Shown: positions 1 to 11,700 of the stretch, one piece after another
Layout of the letters: the number at the start of each line of letters is the position of its first letter
Position numbering within the stretch: the first letter of the stretch is position 1
Assembly (NCBI GenBank): GCA_937919725.1
Contig: CALFOS010000087.1
Span: forward strand, 1-44,086
Length of the DNA: 44,086 nt
Origin: an uncultured Fluviicola sp.
GTDB taxonomy: Bacteria; Bacteroidota; Bacteroidia; Flavobacteriales_D; Crocinitomicaceae
Direction: 5' to 3'
Position numbers and translations under genes: made by a program
Notes under the pieces: model-generated
What the model was told of the DNA's origin: nothing
Databases searched by the model: none
Seen by the model: the letters and a program-made list of their open reading frames with translations, nothing else

Positions 1-2
1 CT

Positions 3-176
3 CAAATCATGGGCTACAATGTCCTGGACGGAAACGGACGTGTGGTTCTCGCAAAAACAATTGACGAGAACACAACTGAATTGGACCTCTCTTTGGAATC
101 AATCAGTGAAGGAATGTACATTTTAGAAGTAAATACTTCTAAGGGGAAAGTGTACAAGCCTTTTGTGAAGAAATAG
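3..176 (+). CDS. C-terminal end of a secreted protein with T9SS type A sorting domain (5' truncated by window)
   Basis: Frame 3 reads QIMGYNVLDGNGRVVLAKTIDENTTELDLSLESISEGMYILEVNTSKGKVYKPFVKK*, typical of the Por secretion C-terminal domain (GMYILEV...K.FVK). Confidence 0.75.
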   Translation, partial: QIMGYNVLDGNGRVVLAKTIDENTTELDLSLESISEGMYILEVNTSKGKVYKPFVKK

Positions 177-201
177 GATTCTGAATGAATTAAACTAGTG
201 G

Positions 202-232
202 GAGGCTCTAAGAAATTAGGGCCTCTTTTTTT
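202..232 (+). terminator. Rho-independent terminator after the first CDS
   Basis: GAGGCTCTAA-GAAA-TTAGGGCCTC stem (one G-U pair) followed by TTTTTTT. Confidence 0.8.
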
Positions 233-372
233 GGCGTTCCCCGTCAGCGGATGCCCCCTATCGCATCCATCTCTTAGCAGAGTGAACGATCAATCGACTC
301 GGTGTTCAATTCATCGCCCACCTACCAACTGCGTTCGGTCGAAATTATCCATTTTACGCACTAAAAAGCAAC

Positions 373-407
373 AAAAAAAGACCACCTGAAACTCAGGTGG
401 TCTTTTT
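373..407. terminator. Bidirectional rho-independent terminator
   Basis: AAAAAAAGACCACCTGA-AAC-TCAGGTGGTCTTTTT, perfect 10-bp stem with A and T tracts on either side; sits at the 3' end of the minus-strand lipoprotein gene. Confidence 0.85.
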
Positions 408-429
408 CAAAAGTGAAGTTAGAAATGAA

Positions 430-894
430 TCAATCATCTTGACTGTAAGTAGTAACATAAGTCGTGCTACCATCTATGTATTCCAGTTTCAGTTCTTTGT
501 TTTTCAACTTAATGATCGTGTAGATTCCGATGTCGCCATTATCTTCAGTTGTAGTAACTGTTGTTTTGTCGCTATTGAACGCCCATGTTCCATTGTCCGT
601 GGTAACAAGATTCCCGAATGTATAAATTACTTCATACGTATCATCTTTCTTTACTTTAAGAATTGTTGATGGGAAGTTTCCTGTCGCATCATACGTTGTA
701 TTTCCGTTTGTTGCCGTCACCTTCGTCATTTTCCAATGGTTGACCAAGCGCATCTTTGCCGTCAAAAGTGAATAATTTGCACCTTCCTCGTATTTGTCAC
801 AAGCCGTGAACGATACAACCACAAGAAAAAGGAATGCAATTTTTGTTAATGTTGATTTCATAATTGAAATTATTTTAAATTGATTACTGCGCAA
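430..894 (-). CDS. Lipocalin-like lipoprotein (hypothetical); likely start at the internal Met of MKSTLTK
   Basis: Signal peptide with lipobox-like FTAC; small beta-rich body ([12 protein letters not shown]..., [12 protein letters not shown]). Confidence 0.7.
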   Translation of the reverse strand: MRSNQFKIISIMKSTLTKIAFLFLVVVSFTACDKYEEGANYSLLTAKMRLVNHWKMTKVTATNGNTTYDATGNFPSTILKVKKDDTYEVIYTFGNLVTTDNGTWAFNSDKTTVTTTEDNGDIGIYTIIKLKNKELKLEYIDGSTTYVTTYSQDD

Positions 895-931
895 AAATAC
901 GGAATACGCAGGAATTCCATATGATATACAG

Positions 932-939
932 TATATTTG
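932..939 (+). promoter_or_regulatory. Candidate Bacteroidetes -7 element
   Basis: TATATTTG matches TAnnTTTG; 27 bp upstream of the likely ATG at 966. Confidence 0.4.
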
Positions 940-965
940 TTCTCATTGGATCAAAGGGAATAGAA

Positions 966-2507
966 ATGGATAGAAACGAGCAACTATTAACGAAAAGAGA
1001 GTTATCGCAATTAGGTGGTGGAGAGGCGCGAATCGCACGTCAGCACGAACAAGGAAAACTTACCGCCCGCGAGCGTGTTGCTATCTTACTCGATGAAGGC
1101 TCGTTTCAAGAAATTGGTGCGTTTGTAGAACACCAATCCGTTTCCTTTGGTCTCGATAAAATGAAGTTTCCCGGTGATGGAGTAATCACGGGTTATGGAA
1201 CAGTTCATGGACGATTAATCTATGTTTTTTCGCAAGATTTCACTGTTCTTGGAGGTTCACTTTCCAAAACACACGCCGACAAAATTTGCCGAATCATGGA
1301 TTTGGCGATGAAAAATGGCGCTCCCGTAATTGGACTCAACGATTCGGGTGGTGCGCGCATCCAGGAAGGCGTGGTTTCCTTAGCTGGTTATGCTGATATT
1401 TTCTTCCGAAACACCCGAGCATCTGGCGTTATTCCGCAGCTAAGTGTGATTATGGGACCCTGCGCAGGTGGAGCCGTTTATTCTCCGGCACTTACGGATT
1501 TCGTGTTTATGGTGGAAGATACCTCGTATATGTTCGTTACTGGACCAAACGTGGTTAAAACGGTTACGCATCAAGAAGTTAGTTCTGAAGATTTGGGCGG
1601 AGCAAAAGCACATGCCGAAAAATCGGGGGTGAATCATTTCACTGCTGCCAACGATGTGGAAGTGATCAAACAAGTACGCGACGTGCTCACCTACATGCCC
1701 CAAAACGCCCAAGAACTCGCGCCCAAAACATCACAATTCGAATTTTCTAATGCGAAAAACTCGGCGATAAAGTCGGCGCTTCCAGAAAACATCAATTCGC
1801 CCTATGACATTCGCAAAGTGGTGGATGCGCTAATCGACGACCATAGTTTTAGAGAGGTACATGCTGATTTTGCCAAAAATATAGTAGTAGGATTCGCCCG
1901 AATCGAAGGACGCACAATTGGCGTAGTTGCCAATCAACCAGCAGCGTTGGCAGGTGTGCTTGACATCGACTCCTCGAGAAAAGGCGCACGCTTCGTCCGT
2001 TTTTGTGATGCATTCAACATTCCACTTTTGGTGGTAGAAGATGTCCCCGGATTTTTGCCTGGAACGGATCAAGAGTGGCGAGGAATTATCGCACACGGAG
2101 CCAAATTGCTCTATGCATTCGCAGAGGCTACCGTTCCACGAATTACTGTTATCACGCGCAAAGCGTATGGCGGTGCATTCGACGTGATGAACTCAAAATC
2201 CATCGGGGCCGATCTCAATTACGCATGGCCAACAGCCGAAATCGCAGTGATGGGTGCAAAAGGAGCGGCAGAAATCATCTTCAAACGCGAAATCGCGACT
2301 GCAGAAAATCCGGAGGAAAAATGGAAAGAGAAGGAAGCGGAATACGCCGAATTATTCGCAAATCCCTACCGTGCAGCCGAGCGTGGAATCATTGACGAGG
2401 TCATTCTCCCAGAAGAGACCCGCGCCAAACTCATCGCTGGATTCAAAATGTTGGAAAACAAATCCGAAGAGTTGCCAAAGAAAAAGCACGGCAATATTCC
2501 TCTCTAA
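966..2507 (+). CDS. Acyl-CoA carboxylase carboxyltransferase subunit (propionyl-CoA carboxylase beta family)
   Basis: ORF 921..2507; likely start MDRNEQLL at 966. Motifs [33 protein letters not shown] and [21 protein letters not shown] are typical of the PccB family. Confidence 0.95.
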   Translation: MDRNEQLLTKRELSQLGGGEARIARQHEQGKLTARERVAILLDEGSFQEIGAFVEHQSVSFGLDKMKFPGDGVITGYGTVHGRLIYVFSQDFTVLGGSLSKTHADKICRIMDLAMKNGAPVIGLNDSGGARIQEGVVSLAGYADIFFRNTRASGVIPQLSVIMGPCAGGAVYSPALTDFVFMVEDTSYMFVTGPNVVKTVTHQEVSSEDLGGAKAHAEKSGVNHFTAANDVEVIKQVRDVLTYMPQNAQELAPKTSQFEFSNAKNSAIKSALPENINSPYDIRKVVDALIDDHSFREVHADFAKNIVVGFARIEGRTIGVVANQPAALAGVLDIDSSRKGARFVRFCDAFNIPLLVVEDVPGFLPGTDQEWRGIIAHGAKLLYAFAEATVPRITVITRKAYGGAFDVMNSKSIGADLNYAWPTAEIAVMGAKGAAEIIFKREIATAENPEEKWKEKEAEYAELFANPYRAAERGIIDEVILPEETRAKLIAGFKMLENKSEELPKKKHGNIPL

Positions 2508-2739
2508 AAGATTTTTTCTTTTAAGTCATTGAATTGCCTAGGTTTCCTGCTAATCGCTCAGCAAAATCAACTTTGGGGTCAACAGCTGCTCTCAACTAGA
2601 CTTCTTTGCTTCGACTCCACAAAAATTTCCTCTCAAACGGGAAGAACGCATCAATACTTAGATTGTCAAGAACTCGACTGAATTGTTGTAGCGGTCATTT
2701 TCCTTCATAATTTCAACTCACTATTCTCTATCAAATCCT

Positions 2740-2747
2740 TATTTTTG
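2740..2747 (+). promoter_or_regulatory. Candidate Bacteroidetes -7 element for aspS
   Basis: TATTTTTG matches TAnnTTTG, 19 bp before the ATG. Confidence 0.4.
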
Positions 2748-2766
2748 TGCCAATTAAGAAGAACAG

Positions 2767-4512
2767 ATGTATAGAACGCACACGTGTGGCGAATTGCGCC
2801 CCGAAAACATTGGAACAAAAGTCACACTATCCGGGTGGGTACAAACCATTCGAGATAAAGGAACCCTTGTTTGGGTTGATATCAGAGACCGATATGGAAT
2901 CACACAAGTGGTGGCCGAGTCTGACACGGCAGAGGATGTGATGGCGATCTTGAAATCTTTGGGACGGGAATTCGTGATACAAGTTACTGGAACAGTATCC
3001 GAGCGCAGCGCGTCGAACCCAAACATTCCAACGGGTGAAATTGAAATTAAAGTAGAAGCAGTGAAGGTGTTGAATGCATCGCTCACGCCTCCTTTTACCA
3101 TTGAAGATCAAACAGACGGGGGTGAAGAGCTGCGTGCGCAATACAGGTATTTAGATCTTCGAAGAAAACCAGTACTCGATAAATTGCGTTTGCGGAATAA
3201 AGTTTCCCTCGAAACTCGAAAATACTTGGATTCACAGGACTTCTTGGATGTGGAAACGCCTGTTCTCATCAAATCTACTCCGGAAGGAGCGCGCGATTTC
3301 GTTGTGCCTAGCCGCATGAACGGAGGACAATTTTATGCGCTTCCACAATCGCCACAAACGTTCAAACAATTGTTGATGGTTTCAGGTTTCGACCGCTACT
3401 ACCAAATTGTGAAATGCTTCCGCGACGAAGATTTGCGTGCCGATCGTCAACCAGAATTTACACAAATTGACTGCGAAATGGCTTTCGTAGAGCAAGAAGA
3501 TATCCTTAATACATTCGAAGGTCTAATTCAACACCTCTTCAAGGCTGTGCTGAACGTCGATTTGGACGAGAAATTTCCACGGATGACCTACGCCGAAGCA
3601 ATGAAACGCTACGGATCTGACAAACCAGACATTCGTTTTGGGATGGAATTCGTTGACCTCAGCTCGGTAGCAAAAGGAAACGGGTTTGCCATTTTTGATG
3701 ATTCAGAAGCAGTATTGGCCATCAACGCGGAGCAATGTGCAGTGTACACGCGCAAGCAATTGGACGAACTCACGGACTGGGTGCGTCGACCACAAATTGG
3801 TTGCAAAGGATTGATTTATTTGAGGTACACCGAAGACGGAACCTTTAAATCGTCAGTAGATAAATTCTATTCCTCCGAAGATTTGGCGAAATGGGCCGAC
3901 GCAGCGAATGCAAAACCGGGCGATTTGATCTTGGTGTTGAGCGGCGATGTGGAAAAAACGCGCAAGCAACTCAACGAACTTCGCTTACACATGGGGAATG
4001 AACTTGGCTTGAGAAATCCGAAGGTATTCAAACCTTTGTGGGTTTTGGATTTTCCTTTGCTCGAATGGGATGAGGAATCGAAGCGTTTTCATGCAATGCA
4101 TCATCCGTTTACCTCTCCGAAACCAGAAGATGAGCACCTCCTCAATACCGATCCAGGAAAAGTACGCGCCAATGCTTATGATTTGGCGATGAACGGAGTA
4201 GAGTTGGGTGGAGGTTCCATCCGAATCCACGACAGAGGAGTGCAATCGCGCATGTTTGACCTGCTTGGTTTCACCAAAGAAGAAGCGGAAGCACAATTCG
4301 GTTTCTTGATGTCAGCGTTTGAATACGGAGCTCCTCCACATGGTGGTTTGGCATTTGGACTTGATCGTTTGGTGGCGACCATGGGTGGGTCGGAATCCAT
4401 TCGTGATTACATCGCCTTCCCAAAAAACAACAGCGGTAGAGATGTGATGATCGATGCACCGTCTCCATTGAGCGATGATCAACTGAAAGAATTGAGCATC
4501 AAATTAATTTAA
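2767..4512 (+). CDS. aspS: Aspartyl-tRNA synthetase
   Basis: [34 protein letters not shown]-fold; [18 protein letters not shown] motif 2; [16 protein letters not shown] motif 3. Confidence 0.97.
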   Translation: MYRTHTCGELRPENIGTKVTLSGWVQTIRDKGTLVWVDIRDRYGITQVVAESDTAEDVMAILKSLGREFVIQVTGTVSERSASNPNIPTGEIEIKVEAVKVLNASLTPPFTIEDQTDGGEELRAQYRYLDLRRKPVLDKLRLRNKVSLETRKYLDSQDFLDVETPVLIKSTPEGARDFVVPSRMNGGQFYALPQSPQTFKQLLMVSGFDRYYQIVKCFRDEDLRADRQPEFTQIDCEMAFVEQEDILNTFEGLIQHLFKAVLNVDLDEKFPRMTYAEAMKRYGSDKPDIRFGMEFVDLSSVAKGNGFAIFDDSEAVLAINAEQCAVYTRKQLDELTDWVRRPQIGCKGLIYLRYTEDGTFKSSVDKFYSSEDLAKWADAANAKPGDLILVLSGDVEKTRKQLNELRLHMGNELGLRNPKVFKPLWVLDFPLLEWDEESKRFHAMHHPFTSPKPEDEHLLNTDPGKVRANAYDLAMNGVELGGGSIRIHDRGVQSRMFDLLGFTKEEAEAQFGFLMSAFEYGAPPHGGLAFGLDRLVATMGGSESIRDYIAFPKNNSGRDVMIDAPSPLSDDQLKELSIKLI

Positions 4513-4566
4513 ACCTTCGTTCTTCCGGCTTGCGCCTTTGCTTCCAGAGAAACAAAACAATTCATT

Positions 4567-4791
4567 ATGACCTACATTGATTTAGTCGGGTACTTTGCGA
4601 GCGCATTCGTACTTTTATCTTTCATCATGAAAGAAATTACCACTTTGCGCTATGTGAATAGTGTGGGATGTACATTCTTTATCTATTATGGAATCATGTT
4701 ACACTCTTGGCCCATTGTTATCACCAACGTTGCTATTGTGTGTGTGAACATCCTTTACCTGTCTAAGGCGCGAAAATTATCGAGAAAATAG
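4567..4791 (+). CDS. Small multi-pass membrane protein (YgjV-like, hypothetical)
   Basis: 74 aa, three hydrophobic segments (MTYIDLVGYFASAFVLLSFIMKE...). Confidence 0.65.
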   Translation: MTYIDLVGYFASAFVLLSFIMKEITTLRYVNSVGCTFFIYYGIMLHSWPIVITNVAIVCVNILYLSKARKLSRK

Positions 4792-5106
4792 TCACGATCC
4801 TTTCGCTCCGAGAGGAAAAGTTAGGAATAGTACAAAAGGTAAAATTCAAATCCCCAAGATCATTTCGCACAACAACGTAATTTCCGAAATTATCCTGCGT
4901 AATAATCTGCATTTCATGACGTATAGGGGATGTTGGAATTATTCGTTTGCAACGATTTTAACAAACGTAAACAAAAGTGTGAATCAGGTATCATAAATGT
5001 AGCAAATATGTGTGTTAACATTTTTCTTCTTTAAAGGTGAAGAATTAAGCAATTTAAGCACTACAGTATATTTCTAATGTTTGCACAGTGATGCGATGGG
5101 TGCGGA

Positions 5107-5150
5107 TTTCCGCAATTCGTAATGCGGAAACACGAAATTTTGTAATTTCG
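5107..5150. repeat. Two adjacent hairpin-forming inverted repeats in the leader of the HTH gene
   Basis: TTTCCGCA-N8-TGCGGAAA (5107-5130) and CGAAATT-TTGT-AATTTCG (5133-5150). Confidence 0.7.
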
Positions 5151-5213
5151 CACATCAGGTCCCAATCGGGAAGAATTTTTATTATCAATTCCTTTTATCG
5201 GTTCAAATGTGTG

Positions 5214-5248
5214 TAATAAATGATATTTATTAGTCACCATGTATACAT
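5214..5248. promoter_or_regulatory. Inverted repeats immediately upstream of the HTH gene (candidate operators)
   Basis: TAATAAAT-GAT-ATTTATTA (5214-5232) and palindrome ATGTATACAT (5239-5248), 57-91 bp before the ATG at 5305. Confidence 0.4.
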
Positions 5249-5304
5249 AAATGTGTTGAATACGAAATGTTTATTTCACACCCGCTTTCTGACCTTTGTA
5301 GCGT

Positions 5305-5646
5305 ATGCAACATAAGGGTGAAATAATTGAAAAAGCAGTGCGCGAAAGTGGATTTTCCATCACGCGCCTAGCGAAACGAATGGGTAAAAGCCGACGTTGG
5401 GTTTACCAAATATTCGAAAGTCGCACAGTTCCTGTGGACTATGTCCTAGAGATCGGTAAAATCATACATCACGATTTTACTGAAGACATCAAGGAGTTGA
5501 AAACGTATAAGGTTAGCATGGCGAGACAAATGCTGAGCGAACCTGTTCAAGCCTTTGGTAACGATAAGGAGGAAGTAGAATATTGGAAAAATAAATACCT
5601 CGCCGTGCTCGAAAAGTACAACGATTTGTTGATTACATTGAAGTAA
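5305..5646 (+). CDS. Helix-turn-helix protein with C-terminal coiled coil
   Basis: SGFSITRLAKRMGKSRRWVYQIFE resembles an HTH_3-like motif; C-terminal EVEYWKNKYLAVLEKYNDLL is amphipathic. Confidence 0.7.
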   Translation: MQHKGEIIEKAVRESGFSITRLAKRMGKSRRWVYQIFESRTVPVDYVLEIGKIIHHDFTEDIKELKTYKVSMARQMLSEPVQAFGNDKEEVEYWKNKYLAVLEKYNDLLITLK

Positions 5647-5683
5647 GAATAAGATCTATCTACACTAGAAAACACACTTCTAA

Positions 5684-7816
5684 TTACTTACTCTTTAGAT
5701 CGAACGATTCGCCAACTACTTTAAACGAAGTTCGTCTGTTCCGCTGATGGTACTCTTCTTGGAGTTCTTCAGTTGACTGTGACATAATGTAGGCTTCGGT
5801 CAAAATGATTCTGTTTCCGTTCTCATCAAGAACTGGTTTTTTAGCTTCTCCTTTCAAATAATTCGGTTGGTATTCGCCATAACCGATTGCTTTTAATCGA
5901 TTGGTTGGAATACCTTTTGCAAGTAGATAATCAACGCACGATTTTGCTCGTTTCTCAGATAAGTTCTCATTATACTTATCTGATCCGCGAGAGTCTGTAT
6001 GAGAGTTGATCTCTACTATCAAATTATTATTCAGTATTAGGAAATCATACAACTCATCCAAAATTTCTTTTGAAATTGGACGTAGAACAGATGAATTGAA
6101 GTCGTACTCAATACCATCAATCTCAATCTCATCCGTCGGAATCGGACGGAGGTAAAAATCTTTAAGTAGAGTGGTAGTCTGTGTGATCGGTTTTGTATTG
6201 ACCGCTCCAGCATCTGCAAAATAAGAGGACTTCGTCGCTTTGATATAGATTTCCTGATTTTTGTCTAATTCTTTGCTGTAAAACCCGTTTTCATCAGTTA
6301 TTATCTCGAAGGGGTCAAATACAAAATCCACATCTTTGAAGGTCAAGGTAGTATTGGGAAGTTTTTCTTGTGTATCGTCGTCGAATGCGAATCCTTCCAA
6401 GAAGATGCGGATTGGCTCGTTTTTTACTTTATAGATGTCATAACAGTGACCATTTTCGCAAGGCGCGCGATCGCTAGCGAAATATCCGTAATGCATCATT
6501 GCGTCCCAAATAATGTATGCGTCGTCCTGACTCGAATTGATCGGAATTCCCATGTTTTGGGGGTCATCAAATGAGCGATTCATTTTGTTGTAGGATGCTT
6601 TGTAAATGTCCAATCCTCCGATGGAGTTGTGTCCATTTGAACTGAAAAACAGAACCGTCGACACTTCGTGAAAGAAAGGTGCAACTTCATCCAATTCAGA
6701 GTTGATTGGTCGGCCTAAATTTTTCGCCTCACCAATAACGTTGCCCGTTTCGTCGAGGGCAATTTTCCACAAATCCATTCCGCCTTCACCGCCAGGGCGA
6801 TTGCTCGAAAAATACAGGGTGAGTCCATCCGCAGTCACAAACGGGTTGATACTGCGATAACCTGGCAAATTAACCGCCTCCGGTAGTTGAAACGCTTCGT
6901 AGAATTTTAGATCGACCATTCGAGCGAGGTAAATGTGCTGCTCAGATCGGTCTTCGTCGTTCCATCGGGTGTAGTATATAACGTTGTTAATACTCAAAGT
7001 ACTCGAAGCGTCGTGGTGACCGGAATTGAGTGGACGACCGAAATTCGTTGCTTTTGCCCATGTGCTGTCCTGGTTCATTTCCGTCCAGTAGAGATCACAT
7101 AAATATGCCGATTCTTGTTTTTCTGGGTCAAAAAGCACTCCGCCGTCGCGCGCACTCGTGAACATCAACCTGTTTTCGTTGCCAAAATACATTGGGGCAA
7201 ATGAGGATGTACCACGATTGAAAACGGACGTATCGGCCAATTCAACACTAATTTTATTGCGTGTATTTGTTTCATCCATCGCGTAATAACACCCGGTAAT
7301 ACTTAATTGCGCGCTTCGAAGCAAAGAATCCGAATAGTTCTCCGATGCGATGTATTCCTCGAAGGTGCTAAGCGCGGCTTCATGTTGATTTACATTCATC
7401 TGAGATATCGCTAGATAGTATAAATCTTCGGGGTAAGAATCCAGGTTTTTTCTCGCCGAAAAATAACTTTCTGCCTTCGCATAATCGTACGTTCGCATGT
7501 AGCACATCCCAATTTGGTGTTCGATGTAGTCTTTTACAGGAACCACGCGGTTCGAATCGATCTCAGTCCCTTTGCTTTTTAAGCGTTGTTTCGATACACT
7601 TACTTCGTAAGGTAGAATAACAGATTGCAAGCCAGACGTGTCGCTGAGGGCATTCTGGTAGTTCAATAATGCGTTGTGGTAATCGGCATGGCGATAGTAT
7701 TCGTCGGCGTGATAGAGCCACACTTTGCGCGATTGACTTGTTGCCAAAAATGGAAGCAACATCAAACCAATAAGGAGGTATTTTTTCAAGAGCAGCTTCA
7801 TTATAATCGGGGACAA
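5684..7816 (-). CDS. OmpA-family protein with TPR, PD40 propeller and CRD domains (PorE-like, T9SS associated)
   Basis: N-terminal TPR-like region (DYHNALLNYQNALS), PD40 repeats (FSSNRPGGEGGMDLWKIAL), CRD-like insert (EGFAFDDDTQEKLPNTTLTF), OmpA_C (VEINSHTDSRGSDKYNENLSEKRAKSCVDYLLAKGI). Same domain order as P. gingivalis PorE. Confidence 0.9.
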   Translation of the reverse strand: MSPIIMKLLLKKYLLIGLMLLPFLATSQSRKVWLYHADEYYRHADYHNALLNYQNALSDTSGLQSVILPYEVSVSKQRLKSKGTEIDSNRVVPVKDYIEHQIGMCYMRTYDYAKAESYFSARKNLDSYPEDLYYLAISQMNVNQHEAALSTFEEYIASENYSDSLLRSAQLSITGCYYAMDETNTRNKISVELADTSVFNRGTSSFAPMYFGNENRLMFTSARDGGVLFDPEKQESAYLCDLYWTEMNQDSTWAKATNFGRPLNSGHHDASSTLSINNVIYYTRWNDEDRSEQHIYLARMVDLKFYEAFQLPEAVNLPGYRSINPFVTADGLTLYFSSNRPGGEGGMDLWKIALDETGNVIGEAKNLGRPINSELDEVAPFFHEVSTVLFFSSNGHNSIGGLDIYKASYNKMNRSFDDPQNMGIPINSSQDDAYIIWDAMMHYGYFASDRAPCENGHCYDIYKVKNEPIRIFLEGFAFDDDTQEKLPNTTLTFKDVDFVFDPFEIITDENGFYSKELDKNQEIYIKATKSSYFADAGAVNTKPITQTTTLLKDFYLRPIPTDEIEIDGIEYDFNSSVLRPISKEILDELYDFLILNNNLIVEINSHTDSRGSDKYNENLSEKRAKSCVDYLLAKGIPTNRLKAIGYGEYQPNYLKGEAKKPVLDENGNRIILTEAYIMSQSTEELQEEYHQRNRRTSFKVVGESFDLKSK

Positions 7817-8793
7817 ATTTTAGCGGTTTGTGGTTTGACTTTCTGACGGATATACGTGAAGGATAGTTCAAAGCCACCTCGTCCAGAAGACGCTGTAGAC
7901 AGACTCGAAATATTCACGTCGTATCCAATTTTCGCAACGAATTGATCCATTTTCGCTCCTAGTGTCACGATTCCGGCATCTTCATTTCTATAGATTAAGC
8001 CTGCCAAAAGGTATACATCTGCTCCTTTCAAGTAGAATCCTGCCTCCAAAGCGTAGGTTTGTTCCTGAAATGTGCGTTGCTGCATGAAAAGCACTTTTGG
8101 AAGTAAATAAAATGTTTCTGTGATGTTGATTCGTGTTCCTACGTGACCGTAAAATCGCATCGGCAGCGTATTGTCGTTGCTGAAAAACGATTCCCGTGGT
8201 TCAATCAAATTGAAGCCTGAAATTCCAATAAATGGATTCAATCGTGCTTCCTGCTTCGCGAAGAAATACATAAACCCGACGTTCGTAACAGGCACAATTA
8301 CTGATTGACCTGAAAAATTTTCGTTTGCACTAATCGTTTGGTCAAATCCTCCACCATTTTCTGTGGTGTATTGATTGTCGTACGTCAATAGCTGATATTC
8401 AATGGATTTCTGACCAAGTCCAGCTTGAATTCCAAAGGAAATATTGTGTCGCTTTTGCTTGTCGATAGGTGTGGTGTACGCCACCGAAACTGCCCCTTGC
8501 ACCGAATTATAGTTTCCAATTCCTGCTCGAAAGTTCATAATTTGTCCACCAAATCCCCATTTTCCCTTCGGGAGATCGAGACTGATAAGTGCAGCACTGT
8601 ATGGTTTGTAATTCACCGATTTCCATTGGTTTCTATATTGTGCATGCAAGCGCCAATTTCCCTCAAAAACTCCCGTCATGGCAGGATTCAAAAAGAGTGG
8701 TGCTGCGTCGTACATTGACATGTGGCCGTCCTGACTGCGTGCGGTAAATGAAGCGAAAGCCAGTAATAGGATGCTGAAAAATTTCTTTACCAT
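7801..8793 (-). CDS. PorP/SprF family type IX secretion system membrane protein
   Basis: QDGHMSMYDAAPLFLNPAMTGVFEGNWRLHAQYRNQW is the PorP/SprF N-terminal signature. Confidence 0.93.
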   Translation of the reverse strand: MVKKFFSILLLAFASFTARSQDGHMSMYDAAPLFLNPAMTGVFEGNWRLHAQYRNQWKSVNYKPYSAALISLDLPKGKWGFGGQIMNFRAGIGNYNSVQGAVSVAYTTPIDKQKRHNISFGIQAGLGQKSIEYQLLTYDNQYTTENGGGFDQTISANENFSGQSVIVPVTNVGFMYFFAKQEARLNPFIGISGFNLIEPRESFFSNDNTLPMRFYGHVGTRINITETFYLLPKVLFMQQRTFQEQTYALEAGFYLKGADVYLLAGLIYRNEDAGIVTLGAKMDQFVAKIGYDVNISSLSTASSGRGGFELSFTYIRQKVKPQTAKICPRL

Positions 8794-8795
8794 GC

Positions 8796-11700
8796 TTATC
8801 GAATTAGGGTGACATCACCCGATTGCTTAATAATTTTTCCGTTGGCAAGCTCCACCGAAAATGTCCACGTATATACTCCGAGCGGCACAGGTTCACCTTT
8901 AAATGTTCCGTCCCAGCCTACCAAATCTCCGTTCGATTCAAAAAGTAGTTCGCCCCAATGGTTGTATACTTTATAGTCAACCGATTTAAACGGACCACCG
9001 CGAATGATGTGTACGTCGTTCTCCCCATCTCCATTCGGAGAGAAACCACTTGGCAATACTGGAGGAAGGGCTATCGTCACAATTTTGGCAATCGTGTCGG
9101 TACAACCATTCGCATCTGTTACAATTAATGTCACCGTATAATCACCTCCATCGTTGTAGTTGTGAATTGGATCTTGAAGGTTGTCGCCTTCACCATCGCC
9201 GTAATTCCACAACCAATTATTGATTCCCGTTCCAAATGATTGATCTGAGAAAAAAATGTTTTCCAGAACAAGCGCTGGATTTGGAGTGAAGGTGAACTCG
9301 GCAGTTGGTGCGCCGTAAATAAATAAATTCATCGTCGTGTCATCCACGCATCCCAGGGCCGAGGTTACCGTAAGCGTAATTGGATATCCACCGGAACTAC
9401 TGAAAATATGTGTTGGGTTTTGCACGGATTGTGTATCGCCATTTCCAAAATCGTACAACCATTGGTTAATACTTCCTCCCGAAATGAAACTCAAATCGTT
9501 GAAGATAATCGGCGTGTTTTCGCATGCCACCGTGGGTGAGAAGTTTGCAAGAGGAACCGGATTCACTGTAATCGGATAGGATATTGTATCAGAACAGCCG
9601 TTTGACCCTGTTGCAATTAATTGCGCCGTATAGTTTCCATTCGCAGGATATAAATGTAGGGGATTCGAAGCAATCGAGGTTCCGCCATCACCGAATTGCC
9701 AATCCCACGTGGCAACTGTTCCGGGCGATATGGTTGTTAAATCGGTGAACACGGTGTTGTCGCCATAACACGCAGTCGTTTGACTAAAGTTAGCAACTGG
9801 TGCTGCGAGGAAAGTGATCGTAATGATGTCGTTATCGGGAACACAACCAAATGCACTCGAAGTTGTTAAAATCAGATTTACGGATCCATTCGAAACGTCC
9901 AAGGCCGATGGAATATAATTGGTGATCAAGAAGTTATTGCTTGGATTAAACGTTCCCGTTCCCATCGTTGACCAAGAGCCGGTTGTGTTGGCTCCCGTGA
10001 TCGTCCCATTCAATTGAACCACTTCGTTGCTACAAAAATCTTGATTGACTCCCGCGTTGGCTTTTGGAGGATCAATGAAGAAAATGCGAAGCGAGTCTTG
10101 CAGCGCTGGACAAATCCCCGTTGTCGTGGTCAGAAACACATCTACAAATCCTGCCGTAGTATCGGGTGTGGTGATCGTATATTGCGTATTCAAAGAGCCG
10201 GGTGTAATCACCGATCCAAATCCTGTGGTTGTCCAAGTGCTGGAATATCCAGAAGTGACAGTTCCACTGAGGTCAAGTAGGTTTAAGTTCGCACACACAC
10301 TGTCGCTTGCTGTTATGGCTACTGTTGGAGCACTCTGAAATGTTACGAGAATGTTGTCCTGTTCAGCAAGGCAGTTCCCGTTGTTGGTGGAAGTGAGAGT
10401 AAGCGTAATATTTCCAACCACGGTATCCGCGGAGCTAATGTTATAGTTCGTTACTGGATTCGACGCACCTGGAGAATATGTTCCAGAACCAGATGTGCTC
10501 CAAATGCCTGTTGAGCTTGAACCTGTGACGCTTCCATTTAAATTGATTTGCGTTTGCGTAGCACATACCACCAAATTGGAACCAGCAAATACTGACGGAG
10601 CTTCAGTGAAATAGATGATCACGGAATCAACATCGTCGGGACAGGCGAAGAAACTTCCTGCGGAAGTGAGGTAGAGAATAACGCTGTCGTTGGCAATATC
10701 GGTAGGGGATGGGGTGTAATTCGTTGATAAATTCCCCGGATTTCCAAATGCGCCTCCGCTTCCACCTGTCCAATCGGCACCTGCTGCGTAGGTGACGTTT
10801 CCATTTATCGGAATCAAGCCAATGTTGTTCTTGCAATAAGAATTGTTGCTGCCGGCTTCAGCTTGTGGCGATTGCACAAAACTAACGATGAGCGTATCGC
10901 GGACAGGATCACAATTCCCTGTAGATTCCAAAATAAACGTGAGCGGACCTTGTGTGTAGTCACCAGGACTGAACGAATAAGTTGTTACTAAATTTGTCGG
11001 ATTATTCAGCGTTCCTGTTCCATTCACTACTGACCAAATACCTGTGCTCGTTCCACCAGAAACAGTACCGTTTAAATCAATTGTGGCTACGCCGTTGCAT
11101 AGCGTCGTATCGTTTCCTGCCTTGGTGATCACTTTACGGTTGAAGGAGGACATGTAATGGTACAAACATCCTGTAGTTGCACCTCCGTTAATTACGCCGA
11201 GGGAAAATAAACCTGTGGAGTTGGTGATCAAATTTTGTGTCCCTACCCCAATTGTAGCGGTAGTAAAGTCAATTTGTGCTCCGCGCCAAAGTCCTCCCGT
11301 TCCGGGAACAATATTGAAAGCCGTGAATGGAATGGGTGCGCCACTTCCGTTGAGTTGAAAGTTGAAATGATCCCCGTCTCTGCACAATATGTTCAGAAGG
11401 AATTGCTGTGCGTTGTTTCGGGCAAATGCGACTTCATCAGATCCTGCACAATTGGTTGGCGGGATAATTGCCATCCCGAGCTCGCAGCCGTAGCCGGACA
11501 TGTGAACGACATAAACCGGTTTATCGGCATAAATAGAGGTAAGCGGTTGAGTGATGGAATATTGCCATGTGCTTCCTTGGTTCATCAATTGAGTAGTTAC
11601 GGCGCCATCATTCACTGTAATGCTGGTGAAGTTCTCGCTTGGAATGATGAATACGGATTCATTCGATCCTGGATTGAGAAATCCTTTATTGATGATGTAT

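Noticed and set aside
249-268. GGATGC-N8-GCATCC hairpin in the first intergenic region
   Set aside because: Only a 6-bp stem with no T-run or tRNA-like features; not enough to call an RNA gene.
198-389. 63-aa ORF after the first CDS
   Set aside because: Spans a terminator hairpin and intergenic DNA and ends in KKQQKKTT within the next terminator; no coding character.
397-669. 90-aa plus-strand ORF
   Set aside because: Antisense to the lipoprotein gene 430..894, which has a convincing signal peptide.
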